Part shown: positions 63,874-64,000 of the stretch, piece by piece
Position numbering within the stretch: the stretch's first letter is position 1
Layout: each line of letters begins with the position of its first letter
Assembly (NCBI RefSeq): GCF_009184635.1
Contig: NZ_WELI01000011.1
Span: forward strand, 183,170 to 247,169
Direction: 5' to 3'
DNA from: Rudanella paleaurantiibacter
Lineage (GTDB): Bacteria; Bacteroidota; Bacteroidia; Cytophagales; Spirosomataceae
Length of the DNA: 64,000 bases
The notes under the pieces: generated by a model
What the model saw: only the letters and a program-made list of their open reading frames with translations
The model's database searches: none
What the model was told of the DNA's origin: nothing
Program-made: the position numbers and the translations under genes

Positions 63874-64000
63874 TGTCTTGAACCCCTGAAAGTGAGCCAG
63901 TGAAAAATAGAGCAAAAATCTTAATTTTCACGGTAAACAAAAGGGAAATGAAAGCAAACCGATTCACCGAATCGCAAATGGTGGCCATCCTCAAACAGCA
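63874..64000 (+). mobile_element. IS3-family insertion sequence, left end
   Basis: At about 63874 the epimerase coding sequence is replaced by TGTCTTGAACCCCTGAAAG, which could be the terminal inverted repeat (IS3-type elements start with TG), followed by AT-rich leader and an orfA start at 63949. The exact end could also be 63879 (TGAACCCC). The other end is outside the window. Confidence 0.75.
63949..64000 (+). CDS. IS3-family transposase OrfA (N-terminal piece)
   Basis: Seventeen codons read MKANRFTESQMVAILKQ, the usual start of IS3-type OrfA (helix-turn-helix beginning SRFTESQIVAILKQ). It runs off the right edge. OrfA binds the element's terminal repeats. Confidence 0.85.

Overview
The window looks like a chromosomal piece from a Bacteroidota bacterium of the order Cytophagales, close to Spirosoma/Fibrella-type genera. 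This rests on gene content: a SusC/SusD pair driven by an ECF sigma factor and FecR, a CarboxypepD_reg-type TonB receptor, Cytophagales-style giant exported repeat proteins, a LytTR regulator and a LytS-type kinase. Start codons mostly lack Shine-Dalgarno sequences, and a few TAnnTTTG-like -7 boxes are visible. No rRNA, tRNA, CRISPR array or replication origin was seen.

Layout. 1-1.8 kb: tail of a CusA/CzcA metal efflux pump and its adaptor. 2-4 kb: small exported protein, a DUF1016/YhcG protein with a degraded nuclease centre, and a membrane protein. 4.1-13.9 kb: a polysaccharide-utilisation-like locus (sigma factor, FecR, STN-domain SusC, SusD, GH50-like hydrolase, two-domain esterase). 14-20.7 kb: CPBP protease, DUF2975/XRE pair, large exported protein, subtilase lipoprotein, and a Gdx/SugE guanidinium exporter behind two ACGR hairpins that read as a guanidine-II riboswitch. 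20.8-26.6 kb: sulfatase, then a minus-strand group of a Cys-motif protein, TonB receptor and BNR-repeat protein. 26.7-32.4 kb: UspA-like protein, OmpR-type two-component system, Crp/Fnr regulator, NAD(P)H oxidoreductase and flavin monooxygenase.

32.5-40.4 kb: a broken copy of the C-terminal part of an adhesin-like protein, then the intact 1991-residue protein with five exact-length 435-bp tandem repeats, then a small HTH-like gene. 40.7-43.7 kb: LytS-like kinase without a partner, secreted hydroxyisourate hydrolase, remnant of a Crp/Fnr gene, flavin amine oxidase. 43.8-61.6 kb: a minus-strand run of four exported-protein genes, two of them giant (about 2640 and 2780 residues), made of lectin-like, DUF11, Ig-like and cadherin-like repeats with a dockerin-like end. 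The divergent gene at 62.1 kb encodes a membrane-anchored LytTR regulator. The shared intergenic region holds four TTTGGGAA-type repeats spaced 21, 21 and 20 bp, the geometry LytTR proteins recognise, suggesting a local switch for the adhesin operon. 63.2-64 kb: a sugar-epimerase gene cut by an IS3-family element that runs off the window.

The most interesting signals are the LytTR-type repeat array facing the giant-protein operon, the guanidine-II riboswitch, a Cys-rich C-terminal tail shared by three exported proteins, an unnamed domain shared by the first and last members of the repeat-protein operon, and the Cys-motif/TonB receptor/BNR triad.
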